Assembly (NCBI GenBank): GCA_934096535.1
Contig: CAKOMC010000006.1
Span: 1 to 45,018 of the forward strand
Direction: 5' to 3'
DNA: 45,018 nt
From: an uncultured Bacilli bacterium
Lineage (GTDB): Bacteria; Bacillota_I; Bacilli_A; RF39; UBA660
A program made the position numbers and the translations under genes. This document shows positions 7,640 to 16,945 of the stretch, piece after piece; position 1 is the stretch's first letter, and each line of letters opens with the position of its first letter. Below the pieces are notes generated by a model. It had not been told where the DNA came from. It made no database searches and saw only the letters and a list, made by a program, of their open reading frames with translations.

Positions 7640-8537
7640 AAGAAAAGCCTTAGGTAAAGGTTTAGAACAATTATTTACCAATGAACGCATTGATTTTGAT
7701 AATTTTGAAAAAGGCTTAGTTGAAGAAGCTAAACCAAATGAAATTGTTGAAATAAAAATCAGTGAAATTCGTTCCAACCCTTACCAACCTCGTAAGATTT
7801 TTGATGAAGAAGCCCTAAACGAGTTAGCCTCATCCATAAAAGAACATGGTATTGTTCAACCAATTATTGTTAAAAAAAGTATAAAAGGGTATGAATTAGT
7901 TGCTGGTGAACGCCGTACTAAAGCTGCTAAAATAGCGGGCTTGGAAACCGTTCCTGCAATCGTTAAAGATTTCGATGATGAACAAATGATGGAAATTGCT
8001 CTAATCGAAAACATTCAAAGAGAAAATTTAAATCCAATTGAAGAAGCGATGGCTTATGATAGTATTTTAAGAAGTAGTAATATTACTCAAGATGAATTAG
8101 CTAAAAAATTTGGTAAAAGTCGCAGCTACATTACAAATAGCTTAGGACTTCTAAGACTTCCTGATGATACGAAAAAATATGTTGAAGATAACAAACTATC
8201 AATGTCGCATGCTAGAGCTTTATCAAAATTAGAAGATAATGACCAGATTAATCGTCTTGCTAATAAAATAGTTAATGAAAACTTAAATGTTCGTGCCATT
8301 GAAAATATTACTCGTGATATTCATGACCAAGAAATTAAAAAAGAAAAAGACGAAAATACTTTATTCGAGTTTAAACAATATGACACTTTAAATACTAACC
8401 ATATCTATGAAGATGCCATGCGTGAAAAATTCGGTATCAAGGTAAAAATAACTGGTAAAAAAATAGAAATACCCTACTCTTCACAATTGGAACTACAAAG
8501 AATTTTAGAATTAATGGATGTTAAAATTGAAGGATAG
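7629..8537 (+). CDS. parB: Chromosome partitioning protein ParB/Spo0J
   Basis: A CTP-dependent DNA clamp that loads at parS sites near the origin. The N-terminal ParB/Srx domain shows NPYQPRKIFDEEAL and the CTP-binding GERRTKAAK (usually GERRYRA). A central helix-turn-helix (ITQDELAKKFGKSRSYITN) and a C-terminal dimerisation region follow, total 302 residues. The RBS AAAGGAGG lies inside the end of parA, so the two are translationally coupled. I saw no obvious palindromic parS sequence of the TGTTNCACGTGNAACA type in the window, but this was a scan by eye. Confidence 0.93.
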   Translation: METKRKALGKGLEQLFTNERIDFDNFEKGLVEEAKPNEIVEIKISEIRSNPYQPRKIFDEEALNELASSIKEHGIVQPIIVKKSIKGYELVAGERRTKAAKIAGLETVPAIVKDFDDEQMMEIALIENIQRENLNPIEEAMAYDSILRSSNITQDELAKKFGKSRSYITNSLGLLRLPDDTKKYVEDNKLSMSHARALSKLEDNDQINRLANKIVNENLNVRAIENITRDIHDQEIKKEKDENTLFEFKQYDTLNTNHIYEDAMREKFGIKVKITGKKIEIPYSSQLELQRILELMDVKIEG

Positions 8538-8539
8538 TT

Positions 8540-9364
8540 ATGAAAATATTAGAAACGATTTTAAAAATTATTAGAACTAAGCAAGTTTATACCCCTATAA
8601 TTGCTATCTTTTTAGGAATTATAGCTTGTAAGGGAATAAACAGTGCTTTACAAAAAATGTTGAAATTAAACGATGGCAAAAACTCTTATGAACACAAGAA
8701 AAAAAGAACTATTATCGACTTATGTTCCAATATTTTTAAATATGTTATCATTGTCATTGTTGCTATTATAATTCTTGATGCTTATGGCATTGATACAAAA
8801 TCAATAATTGCGGGATTAGGTGTTTTATCTGCAGTTTTAGGTTTAGCACTTCAAGATACCTTAAAAGATTTTGTGGGAGGCGTAAGTATTATTTTAGAGA
8901 ATTATTATGTGGTTGGGGACATTGTTACGTTTGGAACATTCACTGGTGAAGTAATTGAATTAGGCTTAAAAAGTACAAAAATTAAAAACTTTAATGGCGA
9001 AATTTTAATCCTTGCTAACCGTAATGTAAATCAAGTAATTAACTTGTCTCAAGCTAAGCAAAATATTTTCTTAGAAGTTAGTGTAGCATATGAAGAACCA
9101 ACTGAAAAAGTTGAAAATTCCCTAAAAAAAATCATACCAGAAATTGAAAAAATTAATTATGTTGTCAAAAAATCAGTAGCTTATTTAGGAATATCATCTT
9201 TAGGCGATTCAGCTGTTACTTATCTTCTAAAAATTCAAAGTCTCCCAGATAGACAATGGCAAGTTAAAAGAGATGCTCTAAGAATTATAAAAAATACATT
9301 TGAAGAAGATAATATAAAAATTCCATATCCACAGATCGAGGTGCATCATGGACAAGACATATAA
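8540..9364 (+). CDS. Small-conductance mechanosensitive channel, MscS family
   Basis: A 274-residue membrane protein that opens under turgor to release solutes. Three N-terminal hydrophobic segments include the pore-lining helix (IIAGLGVLSAVLGLALQDTL), followed by the MscS beta domain (VGDIVTFGTFTGEVIELGLKST, LANRNVNQVINLS) and a C-terminal alpha/beta domain ending in IPYPQIEVHH. It starts two bases after parB with RBS AAGGA, so it is probably in the parA-parB operon. This position next to parB and DUF951 is conserved in many Firmicutes. Confidence 0.9.
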   Translation: MKILETILKIIRTKQVYTPIIAIFLGIIACKGINSALQKMLKLNDGKNSYEHKKKRTIIDLCSNIFKYVIIVIVAIIILDAYGIDTKSIIAGLGVLSAVLGLALQDTLKDFVGGVSIILENYYVVGDIVTFGTFTGEVIELGLKSTKIKNFNGEILILANRNVNQVINLSQAKQNIFLEVSVAYEEPTEKVENSLKKIIPEIEKINYVVKKSVAYLGISSLGDSAVTYLLKIQSLPDRQWQVKRDALRIIKNTFEEDNIKIPYPQIEVHHGQDI

Positions 9365-9545
9365 GTTAAACGACCAAGTAATAATGAAAAAGCCTCATGC
9401 TTGTGGGACTAACCTTTGGCAAATAGTAAGAACAGGTGTTGATATTAAAATAAAATGTATCAACTGTGGCCGTGAAGTTATGCTTGATCGTTTAGAATTT
9501 AATAAAAAATTAAAGAAAGTTCTAGGTGATAACGATGCAAAATAA
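9348..9545 (+). CDS. DUF951 family protein
   Basis: A 65-residue protein with the DUF951 pattern: KLNDQVIMKKPHACGTNLWQ, then a CINCGREV zinc-ribbon-like pair and the basic LDRLEF region. The role is unknown; the family is conserved in Firmicutes near the origin (YyzM in Bacillus) and its cysteines suggest zinc or nucleic acid binding. It overlaps mscS by 17 bases (RBS GAGGTG at 9338-9343) and the following transporter gene by 11, so the run parA to 11043 reads as one operon. Confidence 0.85.
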   Translation: MDKTYKLNDQVIMKKPHACGTNLWQIVRTGVDIKIKCINCGREVMLDRLEFNKKLKKVLGDNDAK

Positions 9546-11043
9546 AAAAGATAAAGTATCTTTAAATCCCATAATGACTTTAATGATATTAATTGGTTTA
9601 GCTATTTTACTAAGTGGTATTCTTGCCCTATTTGGCGTGGGCGCTACCAATCCAGCCGAAGGCAATTGGGTTGCAGTAGAATCTTTGCTAAGCCTTCGCG
9701 GTATAAAATACATTTTCCAGTCAACAGTATCTAACTTTGCATCCTTTACACCTTTATCAATGCTAATTATTATTTTAATTGGTATTGGTATAATGGATAA
9801 AAGTGGATTTTTAAAAACAACATTTTCACTACTAACAAGAAAATTTCAAAAGAAAACAATAACTTTTGTCTTAGCGCTTATCTGTATAATTTCATCAATC
9901 GGTGGTGATCTTGCTTATGTGGTTATGATACCATTAAGTGCGTTACTATTCTACTATGGACGCCGCAACCCCTTGCATGGTATTGTAATAAGCTTTGCTG
10001 CTCTTACTTGCGGAACCGGATTAAGTGTATTTAAGACTAGTGTAGATTCTAGCCTAGATGTTCTAACTTTAGATGCTGCTCATATTTTAGATTCATCTTA
10101 TACTTTAAATTATTTAGGTTACTTTATTATTATGACAGTTGCTATTATTGTTTCTTCGGCCGTTATAACTTATATTGCTGAAAAATTTAGTGTAAATGAT
10201 GTTCCTAAATACGAGTTTAAAGATGAAAAAAAAGAATTCAAGTTAGCTAAAAGAGATATTAGAGGTCTAATTTTTGCGGGAACCTTTGGTATCATATATC
10301 TTTTAATATTTATCTATAATATAATTCCGGGGCTACCTTTAAGTGGTAACTTACTAGATTATTCTCAGAAACTTTATATAGATAGATTATTTAATCCTAA
10401 TTCCTTTTTCTCACAAGGTTTTGTCTTCATTATAACAATTTGGTTTGTTATCCTTGGTTTATTTTATGGTCTTGGGTCTAGAAGTATTAAGAGCAATAAT
10501 GATTTCTGTGATTACTTAACCCATTCTTTAGATGGTATAGGTCGAACAATTATCTTAATATTGTTATCTTCCATCTTAATTAATGTGTTTAAAAAGACTA
10601 ATATTGGTATTGTTGCCACTTCATTAATTGGTAACTTAATAAGTAACTGCAAATTTACGGGTATACCTTTACTGTTAATGTTCTTCTTTGGAACTGCTTT
10701 AGCAACTATTCTTTTACCAAACACCGTTAATAAATGGACAATCCTTGCTCCAACTTGCGTTCCAACTTTAATGAATGTTGGTTTCAGTCCAGAATTTATT
10801 CAAGTGATATTCCGTTTTGCTGAAAGTATGACTTATGGTTTAACCCCAATTATGGCTTACTTTGTAATCTATTTAGCCTATATGGAAAAATACAATACTG
10901 CTGATAATCCAATTGGTATATTTAAGATTTTAAATTATCAAAAGAAATATGCTTTAGCAGCTGGCGTTGTCTTCCTTGTCTTATCAATTATTTGGTACTT
11001 AGTTGGTTTGCCAATTGGTATTGGCGTTATGCCTACAATCTAG
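9535..11043 (+). CDS. AbgT-family transporter
   Basis: A 502-residue, roughly twelve-helix membrane protein matching the AbgT (p-aminobenzoyl-glutamate transporter) family. Family-like features are the N-terminal LNPIMTLMILIGLAILLSGI, the SIGGDLAYVVMIPLSALLFY helix with GRRNPLHG, and the re-entrant-type CGTGLSVF and ATILLPNTVNKWTILAP regions. Members export sulfonamides or import PABA-glutamate; the substrate here is not determined. The start is the ATG at 9535, because AGGTGAT (9524-9530) is its RBS and covers the GTG at 9526. A terminator follows the stop directly. Confidence 0.85.
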   Translation: MQNKKDKVSLNPIMTLMILIGLAILLSGILALFGVGATNPAEGNWVAVESLLSLRGIKYIFQSTVSNFASFTPLSMLIIILIGIGIMDKSGFLKTTFSLLTRKFQKKTITFVLALICIISSIGGDLAYVVMIPLSALLFYYGRRNPLHGIVISFAALTCGTGLSVFKTSVDSSLDVLTLDAAHILDSSYTLNYLGYFIIMTVAIIVSSAVITYIAEKFSVNDVPKYEFKDEKKEFKLAKRDIRGLIFAGTFGIIYLLIFIYNIIPGLPLSGNLLDYSQKLYIDRLFNPNSFFSQGFVFIITIWFVILGLFYGLGSRSIKSNNDFCDYLTHSLDGIGRTIILILLSSILINVFKKTNIGIVATSLIGNLISNCKFTGIPLLLMFFFGTALATILLPNTVNKWTILAPTCVPTLMNVGFSPEFIQVIFRFAESMTYGLTPIMAYFVIYLAYMEKYNTADNPIGIFKILNYQKKYALAAGVVFLVLSIIWYLVGLPIGIGVMPTI

Positions 11044-11073
11044 ATTTAACTAATGGATGGTTAAATCTTTTTT
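11042..11073 (+). terminator. Intrinsic terminator after the AbgT gene
   Basis: Arms AGATTTAAC (11042-11050) and GTTAAATCT (11060-11068), followed by a T-run. Confidence 0.8.
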
Positions 11074-11100
11074 GATTTATTAAAACTTAAATAAAATAAA

Positions 11101-11109
11101 TGTTATAAT
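11101..11109 (+). promoter_or_regulatory. Extended -10 promoter for the rhodanese gene
   Basis: TGT followed by a perfect TATAAT (11104-11109), no clear -35 box, 22 bases before the RBS and start region. Confidence 0.5.
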
Positions 11110-11130
11110 AGTAACAGGAAGTGTTTAAAA

Positions 11131-11523
11131 ATGCAAAAAATTATTAAAGGATTACTACTTTTGACAGGAATTTGCTTACTTTGCGCATGTAGTAGTAATA
11201 GAAATACCGATACCAAAATCACATTTGATAATAATGGTTTTCTAACTAAAGAAGCCATAAAAAACATTCAAGCTGCCGACAATTATATAATTTTAGATGT
11301 TAGAACCCAAGAAGAATATAATGAAAAACACATAGTTGGGAGTATTTTGATACCTTATGATAAAATATCCGCCCAAACCGTTAAGATAGATAAAGATAAA
11401 ACCATATTAGTTTATTGTCGTTCGGGAAAAAGAGCAGCCACTGCTTTAGAAAAATTAAAAGAATTAGGTTACACCGCATACAATATGGGTGGCCTTGCCA
11501 ATATTGATTTACCTAAAGAATAA
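11131..11523 (+). CDS. Rhodanese-like lipoprotein
   Basis: A 130-residue protein with a lipoprotein signal (hydrophobic residues 7-19, lipobox LCAC with Cys20) and one rhodanese domain: ILDVRTQEEYNEKHI, then the active-site loop CRSGKR and LGYTAYNMGGL. It would be anchored outside the membrane and carry a persulfide or bind a thiol compound; substrate unknown. RBS AGGAAGTG. It has its own extended -10 promoter and follows a terminator, so it is separate from the upstream operon. Confidence 0.85.
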   Translation: MQKIIKGLLLLTGICLLCACSSNRNTDTKITFDNNGFLTKEAIKNIQAADNYIILDVRTQEEYNEKHIVGSILIPYDKISAQTVKIDKDKTILVYCRSGKRAATALEKLKELGYTAYNMGGLANIDLPKE

Positions 11524-11596
11524 TAAATCTATAAATAAAATTTATAATTTAATATAGAAAAAAATTATAGAAAAGATAAAGAAATAAGAGAAAAAT

Positions 11597-12040
11597 ATGA
11601 TTAAAAGAATAATAACAACCAAAGATGCTAAGATATGTGATGGTCTTCTAACTAAATTGATACTAAATGAGAGTGAATATGATAAATTGCTACCAAAAAA
11701 CTTTATCGTGCAAGATTATTTTCAAAATGTTATAAAAGATGAAAAAAATATATTACTTGGTTATATTGTTGATAAGCAAATAATCGGTTATATCTTCTTA
11801 AAAAACATAATAAAAGATAAGAATGCTGGTTACCTAATAGATGGGCTTTTCATTGAAGAAAACCATCGTCGTAAAGGTTATGCTAAAGAACTTTTAAAAT
11901 ATTCTTTAGATTTATTAAAAGAAGAAAATCCTGCCTTTATTGAAATAAATGTTCTATATGCTAATAAAGTAGCTAGAAAACTATATAAATCATTAGGATT
12001 TCAAGATTTTAAAATAACTATGCGAAAAATAGATAATTAA
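11597..12040 (+). CDS. GNAT-family N-acetyltransferase
   Basis: A 147-residue single-domain GNAT. The acetyl-CoA-binding motif is RRKGYAKELLKY, preceded by the beta-4 strand YLIDGLFIEENH and followed by IEINVLYANKVARKLYKSLGF, the usual motif B. The acceptor (amine, antibiotic or protein) cannot be read from sequence. Its RBS is weak. Confidence 0.8.
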   Translation: MIKRIITTKDAKICDGLLTKLILNESEYDKLLPKNFIVQDYFQNVIKDEKNILLGYIVDKQIIGYIFLKNIIKDKNAGYLIDGLFIEENHRRKGYAKELLKYSLDLLKEENPAFIEINVLYANKVARKLYKSLGFQDFKITMRKIDN

Positions 12041-12107
12041 AAGAGTAATAAAAATGCGCCAAAAAACTTAAATGATACGAATTATTACTTAAAAATGGTT
12101 AAATAAA

Positions 12108-12136
12108 TTGCCTTTTTAGTCCTTTTTATTTATAAT
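12108..12136 (+). promoter_or_regulatory. Promoter of ychF
   Basis: TTGCCT (12108-12113), 17 bases, perfect TATAAT (12131-12136), then RBS GAGGAAGTGG before the ATG at 12158. Confidence 0.7.
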
Positions 12137-12157
12137 TAACAAAGAGGAAGTGGTATT

Positions 12158-13258
12158 ATGGCTTTGAAAGCCGGAATCGTAGGTCTACCAAATGTTGGAA
12201 AATCTACTTTATTTAATGCAATTACAAAAAAGAATATATTGGCAGCTAACTATCCGTTTGCAACTATCGAACCAAATGTTGGCGTTGTAACTGTTCCTGA
12301 TACGCGTTTAGAATTTTTAGAAAATATGTATTTACCATCAAGAACAATTCCTACAACTTTTGAATTTACGGATATAGCTGGTTTAGTAAAAGGAGCAGCA
12401 AAAGGCGAAGGATTAGGAAATAAATTTTTATCCCATATTCGTGAGTGCGACTGTCTTGTTGAGGTTGTTCGTTGCTTTGATGATGCTGATATCATTCATG
12501 TTGAAGGAAAAACCGACCCAATTCGTGATATCGAAATCATTAATGTTGAACTTATTTTAGCGGATTTAGAAATTGTAACTAATCGAATTTCTAAGATTGA
12601 AAAGAAAGCTCAAACTACTAAGGAAAAAGATGCTGTTTTAGAATATGAAACCTTAAAAAAATGTGAAAATTCTTTAATGAATAATATCCCTTTAAGAAGA
12701 GTTGAGTTTAATGATGATGAATTATTATTGATTAAAAACTTTAATTTTATTACCCAAAAACCTATCATTTATGCTGCTAATGTCTCCGAAGACGATTGTA
12801 TAATTGGTGAAAATGAGTATACAAAATTAGTTAAAGAGTATGCTAAAAATGATGATGCTCAAGTTATTGTCATGTGTGCAAAAATGGAAAGCGAACTAGC
12901 CGAACTAAGTGATGACGATAAAAAAGCCTTTATGGACGATTTAGGCCTTACTAATAGTGGCCTTGATAAATTGATTTTTGCCACTTATTATTTACTGGGT
13001 TTACAAACTTTCTTTACTGTTGGCAAAGACGAATGTCGTGCTTGGACCTTTAAAAAAGGAATGAAAGCTCCCGAATGTGCGGGTTTAATTCACAGTGATT
13101 TTCAAAGAGGATTTATTAAAGCTGAAGTTACCAGCTTTAATGATTTAGAAAAACTTGGTAGTGAAAAAGCCGTTCAAGAAGCTGGAAAACTACGCTTAGA
13201 AGGTAAAGACTACATCATGCAAGATGGCGATATTGTTCTATTCCGTTTTAATGTTTAA
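12158..13258 (+). CDS. ychF: Ribosome-binding ATPase YchF
   Basis: An Obg-family P-loop protein that prefers ATP, binds ribosomes and responds to oxidative stress. The G1 motif GLPNVGKST begins at residue 8, G3 reads DIAGLVKGAAKGEGLGN, and the C-terminal TGS-like domain carries GKDECRAWTFKKGMKAPECAG and ends IMQDGDIVLFRFNV, as usual for the family. The length of 366 residues is standard. It has its own promoter. Confidence 0.95.
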   Translation: MALKAGIVGLPNVGKSTLFNAITKKNILAANYPFATIEPNVGVVTVPDTRLEFLENMYLPSRTIPTTFEFTDIAGLVKGAAKGEGLGNKFLSHIRECDCLVEVVRCFDDADIIHVEGKTDPIRDIEIINVELILADLEIVTNRISKIEKKAQTTKEKDAVLEYETLKKCENSLMNNIPLRRVEFNDDELLLIKNFNFITQKPIIYAANVSEDDCIIGENEYTKLVKEYAKNDDAQVIVMCAKMESELAELSDDDKKAFMDDLGLTNSGLDKLIFATYYLLGLQTFFTVGKDECRAWTFKKGMKAPECAGLIHSDFQRGFIKAEVTSFNDLEKLGSEKAVQEAGKLRLEGKDYIMQDGDIVLFRFNV

Positions 13259-13294
13259 AATATAAACAATTTTAATTAGAAAAGGGGAATTACC

Positions 13295-14476
13295 TTGCAA
13301 TTTAAAATAATTACAAAGGAAGAATTTTTAAATTATCGTGATAATTTTAATTATAACTTTTACCAAAACCCTTCATGGGGTGAGGTAAAAAAGAAGAACG
13401 GCTGGAATAGTTTTTATACAGCCGTTTTTGATGAGAAAAATAAACCAATTCTTCTAAGCTTAGTTTTAGCCAAGAAAATTTTGAATAAATATCTTTATTA
13501 TGCTCCTCGGGGGCCTCTTTTGAAAAATGATGTTGACCGCAAAAAAGTTTATCAATTTTACTTGCAAGAAATGAAAAACTATTTAAAAAATAAAAAAGCT
13601 ATTATGTTTAAATTTGACCCTTTAATTCTATATGCCAAACATGATAAAGAAGGTCAAACTATAAGTAATGAAACCGAACAAAATTTTGTTGATTTCCTAG
13701 AAAAGCAGGGAGCTAAACATCGAGGATTTACTATTGGCTACACCGATGAGGCTCAATTTAGGTGGTCTTATGCCTTAGACATTCAAAATAAAACATTTGC
13801 TGATTTAACTAAGGATATGAATACTAGATGTAAACGCAGTATTAAAAAAGCTTTAAAATATCCCTTAGTTATTCAAGATGTAACCGATGAGACAATCAAA
13901 GATTTTAAAGCTATTATGGAAAGTACTGCCCAAAGGCAACATCACAGTGATAGAGCGCTCTGTTATTATCAAACTTTAAAAGACAATTTAAAAGATATTA
14001 TCCGAATGTGTCTAGTCTATTTAGATAAAGAAAAATTTTTAGAAGATATTAAGATGGGTAAATATATTATTGATGAAAAAATTTTAGAAAATATAAAACA
14101 AGATGAAAGAAACATGATACCTTTAAGTGCCGGTGTATTTATTTTTGATAAAGACCGTTTTAATTATGTATATGGGGGAACTTATGCTAAGTATTTTCCT
14201 TTTATGGCTCCTTATAAAATGCAGGTAGAAATGCTAAAATATGCCCTTGAAAAAAAGATGAACTACTATGACTTTGGGGGCATTTCCGGAAATTTTATTC
14301 CGGGTACTCCCGAATATGGTGTATATGAATATAAAAGAGGTTATGGCGGTTTTGTAATCGAATATATTGGCGAATTTGATCTAGTTACAAACAAGAGAGC
14401 TTATTTTGCTTACACTCATGGTTTAAAAATTTATGAAGCATTACTAAGAATCACCAAGAAATTTAAAAAAAATTAA
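13295..14476 (+). CDS. FemAB-type peptidoglycan bridge aminoacyltransferase
   Basis: A 393-residue protein of the FemABX family, which uses aminoacyl-tRNA to add amino acids to lipid II stem peptides. The first GNAT-like half includes NFYQNPSWGEVKKKNGW and YYAPRGPLL. The second half includes TAQRQHHSDR, then LSAGVFIF, YVYGGTYAKYFPF, the YDFGGISG motif and YKRGYGG. The start is a TTG at 13295 with AAAGGGGAA (13281-13289) correctly spaced; no ATG is nearby. The residue added and the bridge position are unknown. Confidence 0.87.
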   Translation: MQFKIITKEEFLNYRDNFNYNFYQNPSWGEVKKKNGWNSFYTAVFDEKNKPILLSLVLAKKILNKYLYYAPRGPLLKNDVDRKKVYQFYLQEMKNYLKNKKAIMFKFDPLILYAKHDKEGQTISNETEQNFVDFLEKQGAKHRGFTIGYTDEAQFRWSYALDIQNKTFADLTKDMNTRCKRSIKKALKYPLVIQDVTDETIKDFKAIMESTAQRQHHSDRALCYYQTLKDNLKDIIRMCLVYLDKEKFLEDIKMGKYIIDEKILENIKQDERNMIPLSAGVFIFDKDRFNYVYGGTYAKYFPFMAPYKMQVEMLKYALEKKMNYYDFGGISGNFIPGTPEYGVYEYKRGYGGFVIEYIGEFDLVTNKRAYFAYTHGLKIYEALLRITKKFKKN

Positions 14477-14560
14477 CAGATTAACATAGAATATGGTAAT
14501 TTTTCTTTTAAATTTCATAAATTAATGGTATGATTTTCTTAATTAGAAAGAGGGAATAAT

Positions 14561-15871
14561 ATGCGTATTTATAATTCACTTACTGATAAATTAGAAGAAT
14601 TTAAGCCTATAAAAGAAGGCCAAGTAAGCATGTATGTATGTGGACCAACTGTCTATAACTATGTTCACATTGGAAACATGCGTCCAGTTATAACCTTTGA
14701 TATGGTAAGAAATTACCTAGAGTATCTAGGATACAAAGTAACCTATGCTTCTAACTTTACCGATATCAATCCTAAAATCATTAAAGCTGCAGAAGAACTT
14801 GGTATTACTGAAAGAGAAGTAGCCAATAAATTTATTGCCGCCTATTTAAAAGATTTAGAAAATTATCAATGTGGTAAAATTGATGTTCACCCCACAGTTA
14901 TAGAAAATTTAGATAACATTTACACTTTTATTCAAAAACTAATTGAAAAAGGTTTTGCTTACGAAGTTGATGGTGATGTTTATTTCCGAGTAAGTAAAAT
15001 TAAAGATTATGGTTGTCTTTCTAACAATACTTTATCTGAATTAGAAAGTGGGGCCCGTTTAGAAATCGATGAAAAAAAAGAAGATCCATTAGATTTTGCT
15101 TTATGGCGTAAATCAACCGAAGGCGAACATTTTACCTCACCTTGGGGCGAGGGTATTCCGGGATGGCATACTGAATGCGTCGTTATGATAAATAGTCTTT
15201 TTGGTAAAAAGATAGATATTCACGGTGGGGGCGTAGATTTGAAATTTCCTCATCATGAAAATGAAATTGCCCAAAGTATGGCCTTGAATAATAATCACCT
15301 TGCCACATTTTGGATGCATAATGGACATATTAATGTAGAAGGTATTAAGATGAGTAAGTCCTTAGGAAACTTTATTTTAGCTAAAGATTTTATTCAGAAT
15401 AATAAGGCTAATGTTGTAAAACTTGCTATGTTTAAAACCCATTATCGTTTACCTTTCAATATTAAAGAAGAATTATTTAAAGAATGTAGTATGCTAGATG
15501 ATAAAATTTATAATACTTTAAAACAAGCCAATCTTAAAATTCAAATAGACGGTACTTTAATTAAGCAAATAACCCAAGATGAAAATATTAATAAGATTAT
15601 GGACGAAGATTTTAACACCCCAAATTTAATTACCTATCTTTTAGAACTTTTAAAAGAATTAAATATGGCTCTTCGCAGTAATGGAGAAATTGGTTCACTT
15701 TATGATAAAATTAACTTAATCATTAATATTTTAGGACTTCATTATGACTTAAAAACTTTAAGTGCTGATGATAAAAAAATTTATCAAGAATGGTTAGAAG
15801 CGAAAGCTAATAAAGATTATAATAAAGCCGATGAATTAAGAAAAACCTTAGTAAAAGAAGAAATTCTATAA
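14561..15871 (+). CDS. cysS: Cysteinyl-tRNA synthetase
   Basis: A class I synthetase. It has a zinc-site Cys27 in YVCGPTVYN, HIGN (36-39), GWHTECVVM and HHENEIAQS zinc and active-site motifs, and KMSKS (263-267). The C-terminus ends at KADELRKTLVKEEIL, a little short of the usual conserved tail, giving 436 residues. RBS AGAGGGAAT; a TATGAT box lies at 14529-14534. No T-box leader is visible in the 84 bases upstream, and the usual follower mrnC is not present. Confidence 0.95.
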   Translation: MRIYNSLTDKLEEFKPIKEGQVSMYVCGPTVYNYVHIGNMRPVITFDMVRNYLEYLGYKVTYASNFTDINPKIIKAAEELGITEREVANKFIAAYLKDLENYQCGKIDVHPTVIENLDNIYTFIQKLIEKGFAYEVDGDVYFRVSKIKDYGCLSNNTLSELESGARLEIDEKKEDPLDFALWRKSTEGEHFTSPWGEGIPGWHTECVVMINSLFGKKIDIHGGGVDLKFPHHENEIAQSMALNNNHLATFWMHNGHINVEGIKMSKSLGNFILAKDFIQNNKANVVKLAMFKTHYRLPFNIKEELFKECSMLDDKIYNTLKQANLKIQIDGTLIKQITQDENINKIMDEDFNTPNLITYLLELLKELNMALRSNGEIGSLYDKINLIINILGLHYDLKTLSADDKKIYQEWLEAKANKDYNKADELRKTLVKEEIL

Positions 15872-15888
15872 AGTAAAATAGGAGTAAA

Positions 15889-16563
15889 ATGGATACAATA
15901 CTAATATTATTAATTATATTAATACCCTTAATTGCCCAAGTTAAAATAAGTAGCAGTTATAATAGGTATAAAAAAGAAAAGAATACTTGCAAGCTAACGG
16001 GACAGGAAGTAGCAAGAAGAATATTAGATGAAAACGGTTTGCAAGATATTCATATTGTTGAAATAAAAGGCGAATTGACAGACCATTATGATCCAACAAG
16101 AAAAGTTGTTCGCTTATCAACAGATATATTTCATGGAGATACTGTAGCGGCCGCTGCCGTCGCGGCTCACGAATGTGGCCATGCTATTCAGGATAAAGAA
16201 AATTATACTTTTTTAAGAATTCGTTCTGCCATATATCCAGTTGTTAATGTTGCTACCAGTGTTTCATATTACATAATATTAATAGGCTTTTTATTCCAAG
16301 CACTTAAGTTGGTCTACCTTGGTATTGGTTTAACTTGTTGTGGGTTGCTTTTCCAATTAGTAACTTTACCAGTTGAGTTTGATGCTTCCAAAAGAGCTTT
16401 AAACAAATTAGAAAAATATCACTTGTTAGCTGAAGTTGAAATAGAAGGCGCTAAAAATGTCTTATCGGCAGCAGCTCTAACCTATGTTGCGGGCGTTATG
16501 GCCTCAATTCTTCAAATATTAAGACTCCTTTTAATTGCCCGTAGTCAAGACCGAGATAATTAG
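15889..16563 (+). CDS. YugP-type membrane zinc metallopeptidase
   Basis: A 224-residue membrane protein of the neutral zinc metallopeptidase family typified by Bacillus YugP. An N-terminal membrane segment is followed by the zinc site HECGH (94-98, in VAAHECGHAIQD), two further membrane segments, the downstream LPVEFDASKRA that should supply the third ligand, and a C-terminal hydrophobic segment. Substrate unknown. It starts 17 bases after cysS, probably in the same transcript, and ends in a terminator. Confidence 0.85.
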   Translation: MDTILILLIILIPLIAQVKISSSYNRYKKEKNTCKLTGQEVARRILDENGLQDIHIVEIKGELTDHYDPTRKVVRLSTDIFHGDTVAAAAVAAHECGHAIQDKENYTFLRIRSAIYPVVNVATSVSYYIILIGFLFQALKLVYLGIGLTCCGLLFQLVTLPVEFDASKRALNKLEKYHLLAEVEIEGAKNVLSAAALTYVAGVMASILQILRLLLIARSQDRDN

Positions 16564-16579
16564 TACTTGGTCTTTTTTT
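16547..16579 (+). terminator. Intrinsic terminator after the YugP-like gene
   Basis: Arms AAGACCGAG (16547-16555) and CTTGGTCTT (16566-16574, one G-T pair), followed by a T-run; the left arm lies inside the coding end. Confidence 0.75.
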
Positions 16580-16645
16580 ATAATAGTCCAAGTAAGTTAT
16601 TATTATTTTTGATTAATTAGGCAGGTAAAAGTATGACTTGTAAAT

Positions 16646-16654
16646 TGTTATAAT
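16646..16654 (+). promoter_or_regulatory. Extended -10 box upstream of the 809-residue gene cluster
   Basis: TGT plus TATAAT (16649-16654), no clear -35 box, about 35 bases before the first gene of the cluster. Confidence 0.45.
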
Positions 16655-16688
16655 TTGTGTTAATATAACAGCCGAATGGGGGATACGC

Positions 16689-16943
16689 ATGAAAATCGGT
16701 GATATTAAAGTTATCGATAACATAAACTATCTCATCTTAGATATACTTGAAAAGAATAATAATATTTATGTTATGGTTACAAAATTAGATAAAAATAATG
16801 AATCAACAATGGACGAATACAAAGTCTATGAGGTAACAAATGGGGATTGGAAACAAGAAGAAAATCCAAAAATTTTAAATGGATTGTTACCAATATTTAC
16901 AGAAAACATTAGGAAATTGGTAGCAAATTTAATGGGGGAATAG
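16689..16943 (+). CDS. Small DUF1292-like protein
   Basis: An 84-residue acidic beta-rich protein: GDIKVIDNINYLILDILEKN, then IYVMVTKLDK and YKVYEVTNGDW. The pattern of a short regulator-like fold with D...Y.I.D.L..N...YV resembles DUF1292 and matches the 85-residue protein at 19375, so both may be paralogues. The assignment is tentative. RBS GGGGGAT. The 809-residue gene starts two bases after its stop, so the pair is coupled. Confidence 0.6.
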   Translation: MKIGDIKVIDNINYLILDILEKNNNIYVMVTKLDKNNESTMDEYKVYEVTNGDWKQEENPKILNGLLPIFTENIRKLVANLMGE

Positions 16944-16945
16944 AA

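Noticed and set aside
7629..8537. parS sites near parB
   Set aside because: No convincing TGTTNCACGTGNAACA-like palindrome was noticed; only a computed search could exclude degenerate sites.
14477..14560. Possible T-box leader for cysS
   Set aside because: Only 84 bases are available, with no terminator/antiterminator pair or T-box core.
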